This document shows positions 1 to 7,425 of a stretch of 30,606 nt of DNA, in pieces; position 1 is the first letter of the stretch; every line of letters begins with the position of its first letter. Position numbers and translations under genes: made by a program. Source of the DNA: Methanobacteriota archaeon (GTDB lineage Archaea > Halobacteriota > Methanomicrobia > Methanomicrobiales > Methanocorpusculaceae); the NCBI GenBank assembly GCA_023396065.1, contig JAEWXF010000024.1, positions 1-30,606 on the forward strand, written 5' to 3'. The notes beneath the pieces were generated by a model. The model made no database searches. It was given only the letters and a program-made list of their open reading frames with translations, and was not told the origin of the DNA.

Positions 1-170
1 CCACTTCCTTAGTCTTTCCGTTTTTTCCGTAAGCGAAGCGGTATTCCGTGCTTTTTTCCGTGGAATTCGGTGTGTTCCGTGCTGTTCCGTGGTTACCCAC
101 ATACATCCAAAGAATCTCATCTCCGGAAACCATCTTCGGCTTTCAAGCCGTGGTTACCCATATACGTCCA
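1..170. repeat. Dispersed repeat copy (TTCCGTG-rich family)
   Basis: This stretch is a diverged copy of the repeat that makes up 4028-4694. It has the same order of blocks: CACTTCCTTAG, TTCCGTTTTTTCCGTAAG, several TTCCGTG units, then GTGGTTACCCAC at about 91-102. A second partial GTGGTTACCCA block lies near 151-161, after a short hairpin (GGCTTTCAAGCC). The small open frames here have no recognisable product and read through the repeat, so I treat it as non-coding. The left edge is cut by the window. Confidence 0.7.
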
Positions 171-784
171 AAGACCCGCAAGAAAACCAATCCTAATTGC
201 ACCCCAAATATTGTTTTCTGTCCAAAAATTGGGTGGTTTTATTTCAATTTCTAATTTCGAAAAAGAGGGAGATAAGGCAAAGTGTCAAATTCGGGGAATA
301 TCTCCGTTGTCTCGACAAATTCTGGTTTGTCGAGCAAATCCCCGTGGAATTTTTCGTGTACCTGATGTGAACGAAACACAACAAAGAATCACATAAAACA
401 GACTCAAAATTGCCCGAAAAATAGTTGTGATTGGTTACTCTTGGGAATGGCATTGTGTATTCGCCCCACACTGGCCAGTACCAAAAGGAAACAATCCTTC
501 TCTATTTTCCTCATCACTTTCACCTGGGGAGACATGTCTGCGATGAAACGGTATGTCTTCTGACAGTTTAGAGAACTGTCAGATCTCACCTGCTACCCGC
601 CTACGTCAACAGAACTCCCCAGCTCTGACATATAGGTGGTGATTGGACAGGATACGTCCTTACGGACCGACTACCTGGGGTTGTGGACCCTTACGTTCTA
701 TATTATACTTCGTCATATATAAAAATGGTTGTCGTGACAGAGAATCAAAGCATGAAATCCGAAGTCTTTTCACCTGCATTTCCG
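171..784. other. Intergenic region with hairpins, no convincing gene
   Basis: I see no supportable gene in these 614 bases. Two perfect hairpins stand out: CTCGACAAA/TTTGTCGAG (311-319 with 326-334) and TCTGACAGTT/AACTGTCAGA (559-568 with 574-583). Each has a short loop and neither is followed by a T run on the plus strand. They could belong to an untranslated RNA or be repeat debris. The thiI gene ends at 785 on the minus strand, and its terminator probably lies in the AT-rich part around 700-740. Confidence 0.5.
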
Positions 785-1972
785 TCAATCACTTTTTTTT
801 GCGAGGAGACCATTTTTCGCAACCCATAATTCCGCGGAATCAATCGCTGCCTGAATCAAATCCTGCATGGGGAGCTTCGATTCCTCTGCGATTATGATCT
901 CTTCCGCTGAGCGTGTAGCGGGTTTTTTTGGCACCGCGCGACACCCGGTGTCTCCGGGACTTTCATGATAGGTCCCGATTTTTCGGGCAAGTGCAATCGT
1001 CTCTTCTTTATCGTAGGTGAGAATCGGGCGAAGAATGGGGGTTGATACCGATGCGGTGATGATTGCCATGTTCTGCAGTGTCTGCGATGCAACCTGTCCG
1101 AGATTTTCTCCGCTGACCAGTGCGTCCCGCTTTTCCCGGGCGGCAATCCCGTCGGCAACCCGCATCATAAACCGTTTGCAGTACAGGCAGGTGTAATGCC
1201 GTTCGCACAGCTGTGTCATTGCATCAAAGAACGGTTCCATGTTCACGACCCAGACGGAGAATGACCGGCCCGGACACCAGGTGGACAGGATGCGTGCGTT
1301 GTCGAGTGCCAGATCCTTTGTGGCGGGACCGGCCCATCTGCCGCCGTCCATGAATACGCCGGACATGACCACACCGCGCCGCATCATCAGCCATGCGGCA
1401 ACCGGCGAGTCAATCCCCGCAGAGAGCAGGGCCATTGCCCGCCCGGCGGTTCCGAGCGGCAGTCCGCCCTGGCCTTTTATCCGGTCGTCATACACAAGTC
1501 CGCCGTACTCGCGTGCTTCGACAAATATTTCATACTCGGGATTGTCCAGATCCACCAGAAAATCCGGTATCTTTTCCCAGATGGCATCGGCTACCAGTCC
1601 GGCCAGCTGCTGGCTGGTAAACCCGCTGACATGCTGGCGGCGTGCCCGGACGGCGAACCGCATGCCGGGTTTGAGTTTTTTTTCTGCCAGCAGGACTGCG
1701 GCTTTTCCGAGGGCTTCCGGTGTGTTTTCCGTGGTTGTACAGATACTCACATCGACGATTCCGAAGATGCGGGAGACCACAGGAGCGATCCGTTCGGCGT
1801 CTCCGTATATCAGGACCCGGCCGCGGTACTCTTCGATGGTGTGATCAATCTCCTCTGCGTTGAGTGCCGCACGGATGTTTTTGATCAGGGCGATCATGAA
1901 CTGTTTTTTGACCGGTTCACTTTTGAGCCAGAGCTCGCCGATCCGTACCATTACTGCTGTGTTTGTTTCCAT
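785..1972 (-). CDS. thiI: ThiI, tRNA 4-thiouridine sulfurtransferase (Fe-S type)
   Basis: Likely catalyses ATP-dependent thiolation of tRNA uridine 8 to 4-thiouridine in the cytoplasm; some ThiI proteins also serve thiazole synthesis. The 395-aa protein has an N-terminal ferredoxin-like plus THUMP region (about 1-165) and a PP-loop ATPase domain with SAGIDSP at 184-190. Cys262 and Cys265 (CLYC) and Cys344 (DTGCRAVP) match the three-cysteine pattern of methanogen ThiI, in which they ligate an iron-sulfur cluster. There is no rhodanese domain. A GGGGGTG Shine-Dalgarno about 8 nt upstream supports ATG at 1972. The start lies inside the last 22 bases of the larE-like gene, so the two sulfur-transfer genes are probably cotranscribed and translationally coupled. 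Confidence 0.93.
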   Translation of the reverse strand: METNTAVMVRIGELWLKSEPVKKQFMIALIKNIRAALNAEEIDHTIEEYRGRVLIYGDAERIAPVVSRIFGIVDVSICTTTENTPEALGKAAVLLAEKKLKPGMRFAVRARRQHVSGFTSQQLAGLVADAIWEKIPDFLVDLDNPEYEIFVEAREYGGLVYDDRIKGQGGLPLGTAGRAMALLSAGIDSPVAAWLMMRRGVVMSGVFMDGGRWAGPATKDLALDNARILSTWCPGRSFSVWVVNMEPFFDAMTQLCERHYTCLYCKRFMMRVADGIAAREKRDALVSGENLGQVASQTLQNMAIITASVSTPILRPILTYDKEETIALARKIGTYHESPGDTGCRAVPKKPATRSAEEIIIAEESKLPMQDLIQAAIDSAELWVAKNGLLAKKSD

Positions 1973-2733
1973 CGTTGTACACCCCCGATTACGTATTCTG
2001 CAACACGCACACGGGTAAATCCGATTGTTTCCATATTGCCCGCTAACTTTCGGGCGGTTGCCACTTCCGCGGTTTCCGTTTCGATGACCGCTTCATCCCC
2101 GACGATTCTGACCCGGAGAACACCGGAGATTCCGTTGTCCCGGAGATACTGTTCAGCCCGGGATATTTTTTCCAGTTTTTCCCCGGTAATTTCTTCTCCG
2201 AATGGTATCCGGGTGGCGAGGCATGAGGAGGACGGTATTTTTGGTATCCCGAGTTCCTTTCCAAGGGCATAGATACCTTCTTTGCCGATACCTGACTCGG
2301 CAAAGGGACTGCGAATCCCAAGTTCCCGCAATGCCCGCATGCCGGGCCGGCCGTCTACCGGGTCGTCGGCATGTGTTCCGTCACAAACCGCTGCGTATTT
2401 TTTGGTTTTTGCAAGCGCACAGAGTGTTTCCATCAGGAATTTTTTACAGAGATAACAGCGGTTTTCCGGGTTTTTCCGGAGTTCCGATATGGTGAGCAGG
2501 GAGAGGTATACCGGATACCAGGGAATTTCATGCGTCCGGCAGAACGTTTCCACCCGCTCCGCTTCTCCCGGGACCGAAAACTCGGAGACGATTGTGGCGG
2601 CGGCGACGGGGATACCTGCCGCATGTGCTGCGGCAAGTAGTGTTACACTGTCCTGCCCGCCGGACACGGCGATGAGCAGGGGAGTTTTTTCTCCCAGCGC
2701 CTGAATGAGTTTTGAGGGAATTCTTTGGTTCAT
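1951..2733 (-). CDS. larE: LarE-like ATP-dependent sulfur transferase
   Basis: PP-loop ATPase of the LarE/TIGR00268 family, 260 aa. SGGQDS at 24-29 is the ATP-pyrophosphatase loop, and the PSSSCLATRIPFGEEIT block (168-184) is typical of LarE. Cys93, Cys96 (CYLC) and Cys171 are three cysteines placed as in LarE enzymes that carry a [4Fe-4S] cluster to shuttle sulfide, rather than giving up a protein cysteine. LarE makes the thiolated nickel-pincer cofactor of lactate racemase; no larB, larC or larA is present here, so the acceptor is unknown. First gene of a two-gene unit with thiI. The intergenic region to 2877 is shared with the divergent DUF2150 gene and is AT-rich. Confidence 0.82.
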   Translation of the reverse strand: MNQRIPSKLIQALGEKTPLLIAVSGGQDSVTLLAAAHAAGIPVAAATIVSEFSVPGEAERVETFCRTHEIPWYPVYLSLLTISELRKNPENRCYLCKKFLMETLCALAKTKKYAAVCDGTHADDPVDGRPGMRALRELGIRSPFAESGIGKEGIYALGKELGIPKIPSSSCLATRIPFGEEITGEKLEKISRAEQYLRDNGISGVLRVRIVGDEAVIETETAEVATARKLAGNMETIGFTRVRVAEYVIGGVQRWKQTQQ

Positions 2734-2840
2734 GGGATGTTCACTTTGTGAATTCTCAACTAACTATATTAGTATGTCCTGTTTCGATAAATAGACCTCT
2801 TGTTTTTCCGATTCAGGTATGAGGAGTAATATCACAAGTT

Positions 2841-2850
2841 CTTTATAAAT
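2841..2850 (+). promoter_or_regulatory. TATA box of the DUF2150 gene
   Basis: CTTTATAAAT is a good archaeal TATA box. Its centre lies about 30 bases before the ATG at 2877, so transcription should begin only a few bases before the start codon. This predicts a nearly leaderless mRNA, which fits the lack of a Shine-Dalgarno in front of 2877. Confidence 0.65.
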
Positions 2851-2876
2851 CCCGGCAGAATTATTGTACACTGAGC

Positions 2877-3521
2877 ATGGCTGGAAAAAAAAGTGCCAAA
2901 AAAGCAGCTGAACCGGAAGCTCCGGCAAAGCTGTTTTACATATTTTATAATCAGGAGCGCTGGGATAACTGGCTGAAGACCCTGTCTGAAGCTGACTTTT
3001 CCGGAGACGAGGACAGTGAGGAGATGCCGGAGGGTTACCGTATTCTTGACGGATTCTCTGATGACATTACGCTTGCAACGCTGAAGATTATCCGTCTGTA
3101 CCAGAACGGCAGACTGAGTCTTGAGGATGCCCGTACGAAGCTCCGGGGTGTGGAAGAGATTGTCATGACCGAACTCCCGGACTTGGAGATTGCGGAGATT
3201 GTCGGATCGATGCAGGTATCAATGCTTGTGCTGTTCGCCGCAGGTCAGAAGTATCTTGAAGGTGACTGTCCGGCCAATGAAGATGTGAAGAATCTGGTAA
3301 AGGACGGCAGGAAAATCTTCGATAAGGATCCGGAAAAAGCGCTGGATATGGCGTCGTCCATCGGTGCCGCGGTGATCAACGGGGCAACCTGCTGCGGAAA
3401 ATATGTGAAAGATACGGATGAGCCGACGCTGTTTGACGAGTGGCTGGTCGAGGTCGAACGTATCAGTGAAGCGATGAAGTCCCTCAAAAACTTTGATGAG
3501 GAAGCCGGAGAAGCCCAGTGA
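2877..3521 (+). CDS. DUF2150 family protein
   Basis: Protein of 214 aa that I recognise as DUF2150, a family of unknown function found in methanogens and relatives. A Lys/Ala/Pro-rich tail (1-16) precedes the conserved start of the domain (FYIFYNQERWDNWL, about 20-33). The rest is predicted to be mostly helical and acidic, with no signal peptide or membrane segment, so it is probably cytoplasmic. It is the first gene of a two-gene operon: the following gene starts with GTG inside its stop codon (GTGA overlap). A strong TATA box sits about 30 bases upstream. The pairing suggests the two products act together, but nothing in the sequence shows how. Confidence 0.75.
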   Translation: MAGKKSAKKAAEPEAPAKLFYIFYNQERWDNWLKTLSEADFSGDEDSEEMPEGYRILDGFSDDITLATLKIIRLYQNGRLSLEDARTKLRGVEEIVMTELPDLEIAEIVGSMQVSMLVLFAAGQKYLEGDCPANEDVKNLVKDGRKIFDKDPEKALDMASSIGAAVINGATCCGKYVKDTDEPTLFDEWLVEVERISEAMKSLKNFDEEAGEAQ

Positions 3522-3970
3522 TCGCAGGCCGCGCACGGTTTCGCTATATTAAAAAACTCCAGAGAGCGGCGGGATATCGTCTGCCGGACGGAGCATTTCA
3601 CCCGGCAAATCTTGAGGCGATCACCGGGTCGATGAATATCGATAGTTTGGATCCCGGAACCCGAGACCAGATTATGCATTTTTTCAAGGATTTTCTGGAG
3701 TGCAACTGCCGCGATTCACCGCTCTGCGGATGTCCCGAACGCAAGTTTGTCATTGCGATTCTGGAGCTTCGGGAGATGGGACTGAATCATAAGGAGATTC
3801 ATCAGCAGCTTCTGGAGGAGTACGGCATTGATCTGTTCCCGGCGGACATTCTGAGTTTTCTGGAGGATTCCGTGCATCTGCTGGAGGCGGTGCGGAGTGT
3901 TGCGGATCTTTCCGGTCAGGCGGATCTGGTGAAGCTTTCCGATGAGCATATCCGGCAGATCGCACGCTGA
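3518..3970 (+). CDS. Small Cys-rich archaeal protein, possibly DUF5814-like
   Basis: Protein of 150 aa beginning with GTG that overlaps the previous stop codon by four bases, so translation is coupled. The middle has a compact cysteine cluster, CNCRDSPLCGCPER (about 64-77), followed by a helical region (ILELREMGLNHKEI). This pattern resembles the Cys-rich domain (DUF5814) at the C-terminus of some archaeal helicases, but I hold that assignment loosely. The four cysteines could bind zinc or an iron-sulfur cluster. No membrane segment is seen. The gene ends just before a long repeat block, and no clear terminator hairpin precedes it. Confidence 0.6.
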   Translation: MIAGRARFRYIKKLQRAAGYRLPDGAFHPANLEAITGSMNIDSLDPGTRDQIMHFFKDFLECNCRDSPLCGCPERKFVIAILELREMGLNHKEIHQQLLEEYGIDLFPADILSFLEDSVHLLEAVRSVADLSGQADLVKLSDEHIRQIAR

Positions 3971-4027
3971 TTTTCCGGTGCTGTTCGTAGGGAGATGAAC
4001 TCCTGTATAAATCCTATTTTTATCATA

Positions 4028-4131
4028 AAGCCTAAGGAAATGGGAAGCTTCGGTCTTCGGTGGGTAATCACGGCATGAAAGCCGAAGACTTTCTATGGAA
4101 AGCCTAAGGAAATGGGAGGCTTCGGCCCTAG
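4028..4131. repeat. Tandem partial repeat units, left flank of the palindrome
   Basis: Two related units share AAGCCTAAGGAAATGGGA, then GCTTCGG and GTGGGTAA. They begin near 4027 and 4100, about 73 bases apart. They are inverted relative to the copies at 1-102 and 4468-4690 and extend the repeat block leftward from the large palindrome. Confidence 0.7.
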
Positions 4132-4564
4132 GTGGGTAACCACGGAACACACCGAACACACGGAATCTCACGGAAAAAAAAGTCAAAACACGGAACACCG
4201 CCGCATACGCGGCTTACGGAAAAAACGGAAAACCTAAGGAAGTGAGAAGCTTCGGATGTGTGTCGAGGGAAGTTTTCCGGAATTCCTTGGGCGTATGAGA
4301 AAAAAACCGCTAATAGCACTAATAGCGCGAATTTACACGAATGCACATGACCAGAAACAGTATATTCGCGAATATTAGCGCTATTTGTGCTATTAGCGGT
4401 TTTTTTCTTCATCCGTCCAAAGAATTTCTAAAAAAGTATCTACACACGAACAAAGATTCCCACTTCCTTAGGTTTTCCGTTTTTTCCGTAAGCCGCGTAT
4501 GCGGCGGTATTTCGTGTTTTTTCCGTGAGATTCCGTGTGTTCGGTGTGTTCCGTGGTTACCCAC
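4132..4564. repeat. Large imperfect palindrome, about 430 bp
   Basis: The left arm begins GTGGGTAACCACGGAACAC at 4132 and the right arm ends with its reverse complement at 4564, so the axis is near 4348. Shared blocks, in order from the outside, are the TTCCGTG-type units, CCGCCGCATACGCGGC, AACCTAAGGAAGTG, and the innermost AAAAAACCGCTAATAGCAC with TAGCGC and TTCGCG. The least conserved part of each arm is about 45 bases on either side of the inner block. The loop, near 4343-4362, is unpaired. Small open frames in both directions are consequences of the symmetry. The inner block resembles dispersed repeats seen in other prokaryotic genomes (from memory, not searched). Confidence 0.85.
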
Positions 4565-4694
4565 ATAGGGCCGAAGACACACACAAAAAGTATCGACACA
4601 CATCCGAAGCTTCTCACTTCCTTAGGTTTTCCTTAGGTTTTCCTTAGTCTTTCCATAGTTACCCACTGAAGCCCGAAGCAGGGGGAAAGCCCCC
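4565..4694. repeat. Right flank of the repeat block with a GC hairpin
   Basis: Further copies of the CTTCCTTAGGTTTTC unit occur here, with TCCTTAGGTTTT repeated in tandem at about 4619-4645 and a GTTACCCAC block at about 4659-4667. The block closes with GGGGGAAAGCCCCC at 4681-4694, a compact hairpin. This flank mirrors the left flank (4028-4131) in outline. Confidence 0.65.
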
Positions 4695-4716
4695 GGCTTT
4701 CAACGGCAAAGAGTAC

Positions 4717-4727
4717 TTCTTTATGAA
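4717..4727 (+). promoter_or_regulatory. Probable TATA box of dcd
   Basis: TTCTTTATGAA lies about 27 bases before the ATG at 4749. That spacing would place the transcription start at or next to the start codon, giving a leaderless mRNA. No Shine-Dalgarno is visible ahead of dcd, which fits. Confidence 0.5.
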
Positions 4728-4748
4728 TAGAGTTCAAAATAGATATTC

Positions 4749-5312
4749 ATGATTCTGGTAGACTGGGAAATTGCGGATCATATTAAACGCGGGTTTATTG
4801 GTGTGGACCCGTATGATCCTGCACTAGTACAGCCGAACTCGCTGGATATCCGGCTGGGCAACCATTTTGTCTGGTATGAACCGTGCGACGATGTCATCGA
4901 TCCGTACAAAAAGGAAACGATTCTCTCCCACGCCAGTGAGCGAAAGAGTTCCTACTTTGATATTCTGCCGGGCCAGTTCGTGCTTGCGGAAACACTGGAG
5001 ACAATTACCCTCCCGGATAATATTGTCTCGTCCATTGAAGGGAAAAGCAGCGTCGCCCGTCTGGGTATTGAGCTGCATCAGACCGGCGGCTGGATTGACG
5101 CCGGGTTTTCCGGAACCATCACGCTTGAGATGTGCAACGTGAACTGCCGGCCTGTCCGGGTATATGCGGGAATGCCCGTCGGGCAGCTTGTCTTCTATGT
5201 AACCAAACGGTGCGCCTGCCCGTACGATAAAAAACCGGATGCAAAATACCAGAACCAGAAAAACGCAACCATCTCCCGCTACGATAAAAATACCCTGAAA
5301 AATGTGGAGTGA
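4749..5312 (+). CDS. dcd: dCTP deaminase (possibly bifunctional with dUTPase)
   Basis: Deaminates dCTP to dUTP for dTMP synthesis; some archaeal members also hydrolyse dUTP to dUMP. The 187-aa length fits the family. Recognisable features are the N-terminal QPNSLDIRLG (28-37), the nucleotide-binding GKSSVARLGI (98-107) and the active-site stretch TGGWIDAGFSGTITLE (112-127). Glu127 corresponds to the catalytic glutamate, and GMPVGQLVF (141-149) is also conserved. The WIDAGF form resembles the Methanocaldococcus bifunctional enzyme, but sequence alone does not settle whether dUTP is cleaved. Monocistronic, convergent with the symporter gene. A T-rich stretch at about 5322-5336 after the stop probably ends transcription. 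Confidence 0.93.
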   Translation: MILVDWEIADHIKRGFIGVDPYDPALVQPNSLDIRLGNHFVWYEPCDDVIDPYKKETILSHASERKSSYFDILPGQFVLAETLETITLPDNIVSSIEGKSSVARLGIELHQTGGWIDAGFSGTITLEMCNVNCRPVRVYAGMPVGQLVFYVTKRCACPYDKKPDAKYQNQKNATISRYDKNTLKNVE

Positions 5313-5347
5313 GATCACTCCTCCTCTTTTTTGATTAAACCCGCACA

Positions 5348-6940
5348 TTACATATCTGCGGATTTGGATGCCATTGCTTTCTGTTCTTCGCGCGTCACCC
5401 GGTGTTTGTCCAACGGAATCAGTGTAATAAGTATCACAACCGAAAGAATCGTTCCGACGACCAGAGGGTCCAGATAATTCCAGGGACTCGGTACCAGTGA
5501 ACTGACGCCGAACAGGGCATGACAGACGCCAAGTGCCTGCGACTCCGCGGTGTGGGCAAACAGTGTCCACAGCAGCCACCCGCCCGCACCGGCAAGCATA
5601 CTCCACTTCGCCGCGAGTCGGGAGGGCTGTTTTGCAGTGATTCCATGAACAAAGGCAGGCAGCAGAGCCGCCGTACACAAACCCATAAACATCGCCGTCG
5701 CCCGGGCAATGATACTGCCCGGCATCACCAGTGCAATTGCGAGACTAGCAAGCATCATCAGAACAATCCCGATCTGATTTGCACGTACCGAGTAGCGTTT
5801 CCCTTTCAGCCGGGCGAAGATATCGCCGCCGAGGGTGGTACCCATCGTGTGCAGCAGAGAAGACAGTGTTGACATTGCCGCGGAAAGCAGCGTGAGCATG
5901 AAGATAATCACGAACAGTTCCGGCATGCTTGCGTTGATGTAGAGCGGAATCACCGAATCTGCATTTCCTCCTGCGGCGGTCAGTGCAAGCTGACCGGTTG
6001 TCTCCATGAAATAGACGTTCGTCAACGGTCCGACCGTAAAGGCAACACCGGTCATCATCACGATAAACAGGGCACCCATCGGAACCGCCCGGTTCAGGGA
6101 CTTTCCGTCCTTTGCGGTCATAAACCGAACCGCAAGCTGCGGCTGGGCCAGGACACCGATACCGACACCGAGTACCAGTGTGGTAATCACCGTCATCCAG
6201 ACCGGAGAACCAAGTTCAGGCATGGAAGTCCAACCGGTCATACCGATCGCTGCAAGATTGTCCGGAACAAGAGGAGTCATTGCTTCCAGAGCACTGTTCG
6301 CCGCAGTCACACCGCCAAGGTACACATAGGTCAGTACCAGAAGAATCCCCATACCTGCAAGCATAATGACTCCCTGTACCGCATCCGTATACATGACCGC
6401 GATCAGACCGCCGATCACCACATACAACGCAACAACTCCGGCAAATCCAAGCAGAGCCGTCATATAGGGAATCCCTAAGGTTGTTTCAATAAATCTTGCA
6501 CCGCCGATCAGAACCGCCGCAGTATACAGCGGCATTGCGGCAACAAAGATCAGACCTGTCGCATAGATCAGCATGCGGGAACCGAAGATTTTCCCCAGCA
6601 GTTCCGGATAGGTCAAAGCACCAAGGTCTTTTCCGATCCGCCGGATACGTTTTCCCATAAACAGAAACGCAATGATCACGCCGACGAGAATACACAGCAC
6701 CGTCAGCCACATCAGACTCATACCGTACTGAGCAGCAGTCCCGCCGAACCCGACGATCGCCGACGTACTGATGAAGGTTGCTCCGTAGGAGAGAGCAATG
6801 ATCATCGGATGGGTGTTCCGTCCAGCAACCATATAATCCTCGACCTGCCGGGTCCGCCGGTACCCGTACCAGCCGAGACCGAGGATCAGTACCAGATAGA
6901 ACAGCACAATCAGAATCGTCAGTTCAGTACTCACTGCCAT
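5348..6940 (-). CDS. Sodium:solute symporter (SSS family)
   Basis: Integral membrane transporter of the SSS family (530 aa from ATG 6940; GTG at 6949 would add three residues). It should couple Na+ entry to uptake of an organic solute. About 12-13 hydrophobic segments are visible. The N-terminal WYGYRRTRQVEDYMVAGR followed by SYGATFISTSAIVGF matches the family's first helices. The PanF/putP-like pattern does not identify the substrate. The C-terminal segment ends in a charged tail. It overlaps the end of the upstream small accessory gene by 17 bases, so the two are translated together and probably form a complex. Confidence 0.88.
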   Translation of the reverse strand: MAVSTELTILIVLFYLVLILGLGWYGYRRTRQVEDYMVAGRNTHPMIIALSYGATFISTSAIVGFGGTAAQYGMSLMWLTVLCILVGVIIAFLFMGKRIRRIGKDLGALTYPELLGKIFGSRMLIYATGLIFVAAMPLYTAAVLIGGARFIETTLGIPYMTALLGFAGVVALYVVIGGLIAVMYTDAVQGVIMLAGMGILLVLTYVYLGGVTAANSALEAMTPLVPDNLAAIGMTGWTSMPELGSPVWMTVITTLVLGVGIGVLAQPQLAVRFMTAKDGKSLNRAVPMGALFIVMMTGVAFTVGPLTNVYFMETTGQLALTAAGGNADSVIPLYINASMPELFVIIFMLTLLSAAMSTLSSLLHTMGTTLGGDIFARLKGKRYSVRANQIGIVLMMLASLAIALVMPGSIIARATAMFMGLCTAALLPAFVHGITAKQPSRLAAKWSMLAGAGGWLLWTLFAHTAESQALGVCHALFGVSSLVPSPWNYLDPLVVGTILSVVILITLIPLDKHRVTREEQKAMASKSADM

Positions 6941-7052
6941 CGTCGTCACTATCCTTATTCCAGGCGAAATACCCGTACATTATACAGCCAATGAGTGCCA
7001 GAGCACAAATTACATACGTAATCCATACACCCGGATCGCTTATCCCAAACAT
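6924..7052 (-). CDS. Small accessory protein of the symporter
   Basis: A 42-aa protein with MFGISDPGVWITYV at the N-terminus, one transmembrane helix (about 9-30) ending in YGYFAW, and an acidic tail (NKDSDDDGSEY). This matches the small accessory proteins encoded just before SSS symporters in methanogens and some bacteria. I choose ATG at 7052 because AAAGGTGAT lies about 9 bases upstream; an in-frame ATG at 7073 would add seven residues but lacks such a site. Its stop lies inside the symporter gene. It is short enough to be missed by automatic gene calling. Confidence 0.8.
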   Translation of the reverse strand: MFGISDPGVWITYVICALALIGCIMYGYFAWNKDSDDDGSEY

Positions 7053-7195
7053 AGTTTTTTCATCACCTTTCATGAGATTCTGTGCGTTTCCAGCACGTTA
7101 CGTCGACAAAACAGTTCCGGGAACCAGATGCACGACGGCAACGGCTCCCTTCAGATAAAGCTAAAGATAAAAAAAACGCTGAACGTAGCAGGTTC

Positions 7196-7214
7196 GCAAG
7201 TCCTCTGGACTTGC
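7196..7214. other. Perfect hairpin in the divergent promoter region
   Basis: GCAAGTCC and GGACTTGC pair perfectly around a TCT loop. On the minus strand an eight-T run follows about 20 bases later (7168-7175), which could make it a terminator-like element reading toward the symporter operon. It could instead be the core of a short dispersed repeat. The rest of 7053-7425 holds no gene that I can support. Confidence 0.4.
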
Positions 7215-7309
7215 TCGCCGCTTCGGGCTAACGCCCCCGCTTGAATGCCGCAGTATTTTTGGGCAGAGCGTTCGTTCATCAGAATCTGGTACTGAGGTTA
7301 TCCCTGTAT

Positions 7310-7318
7310 CTATATAAA
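7310..7318 (+). promoter_or_regulatory. TATA box of the sbcDC operon
   Basis: CTATATAAA is a near-consensus archaeal TATA box. The expected transcription start is near 7338-7342, leaving a leader of about 85 bases before the ATG at 7426. Confidence 0.6.
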
Positions 7319-7323
7319 TTGCT

Positions 7324-7345
7324 ATGATATGCCATATCATGGCAT
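7324..7345. promoter_or_regulatory. Overlapping palindromes at the predicted transcription start
   Basis: Two overlapping inverted repeats share this span: ATGATATG-C-CATATCAT (7324-7340) and ATGCCAT-ATC-ATGGCAT (7329-7345). They sit where the TATA box at 7310-7318 would start transcription, a usual place for an archaeal repressor site. This is a site by position and symmetry only; no regulator is identified. Confidence 0.45.
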
Positions 7346-7425
7346 GGTATCGAGTGTCACACAATTACGTCATGTTTAATCTCCCGCAGGTTGAATACTA
7401 CTGAAACATAACGGAAGTGAACCGA

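Noticed and set aside
643..897. Open frame of 84 aa on the plus strand
   Set aside because: No Shine-Dalgarno or family, and its 3' third is antisense to thiI.
4128..4603. Three similar small open frames (64-94 aa) on both strands
   Set aside because: They arise from the symmetry of the palindrome and encode the repeat itself.
4028..4694. CRISPR array
   Set aside because: The repeats are inverted as well as direct, of unequal length and without unique spacers of constant size; no cas gene is near.
7180..7260. tRNA-like GTTCG and hairpin
   Set aside because: No cloverleaf can be drawn: acceptor and anticodon stems are missing.
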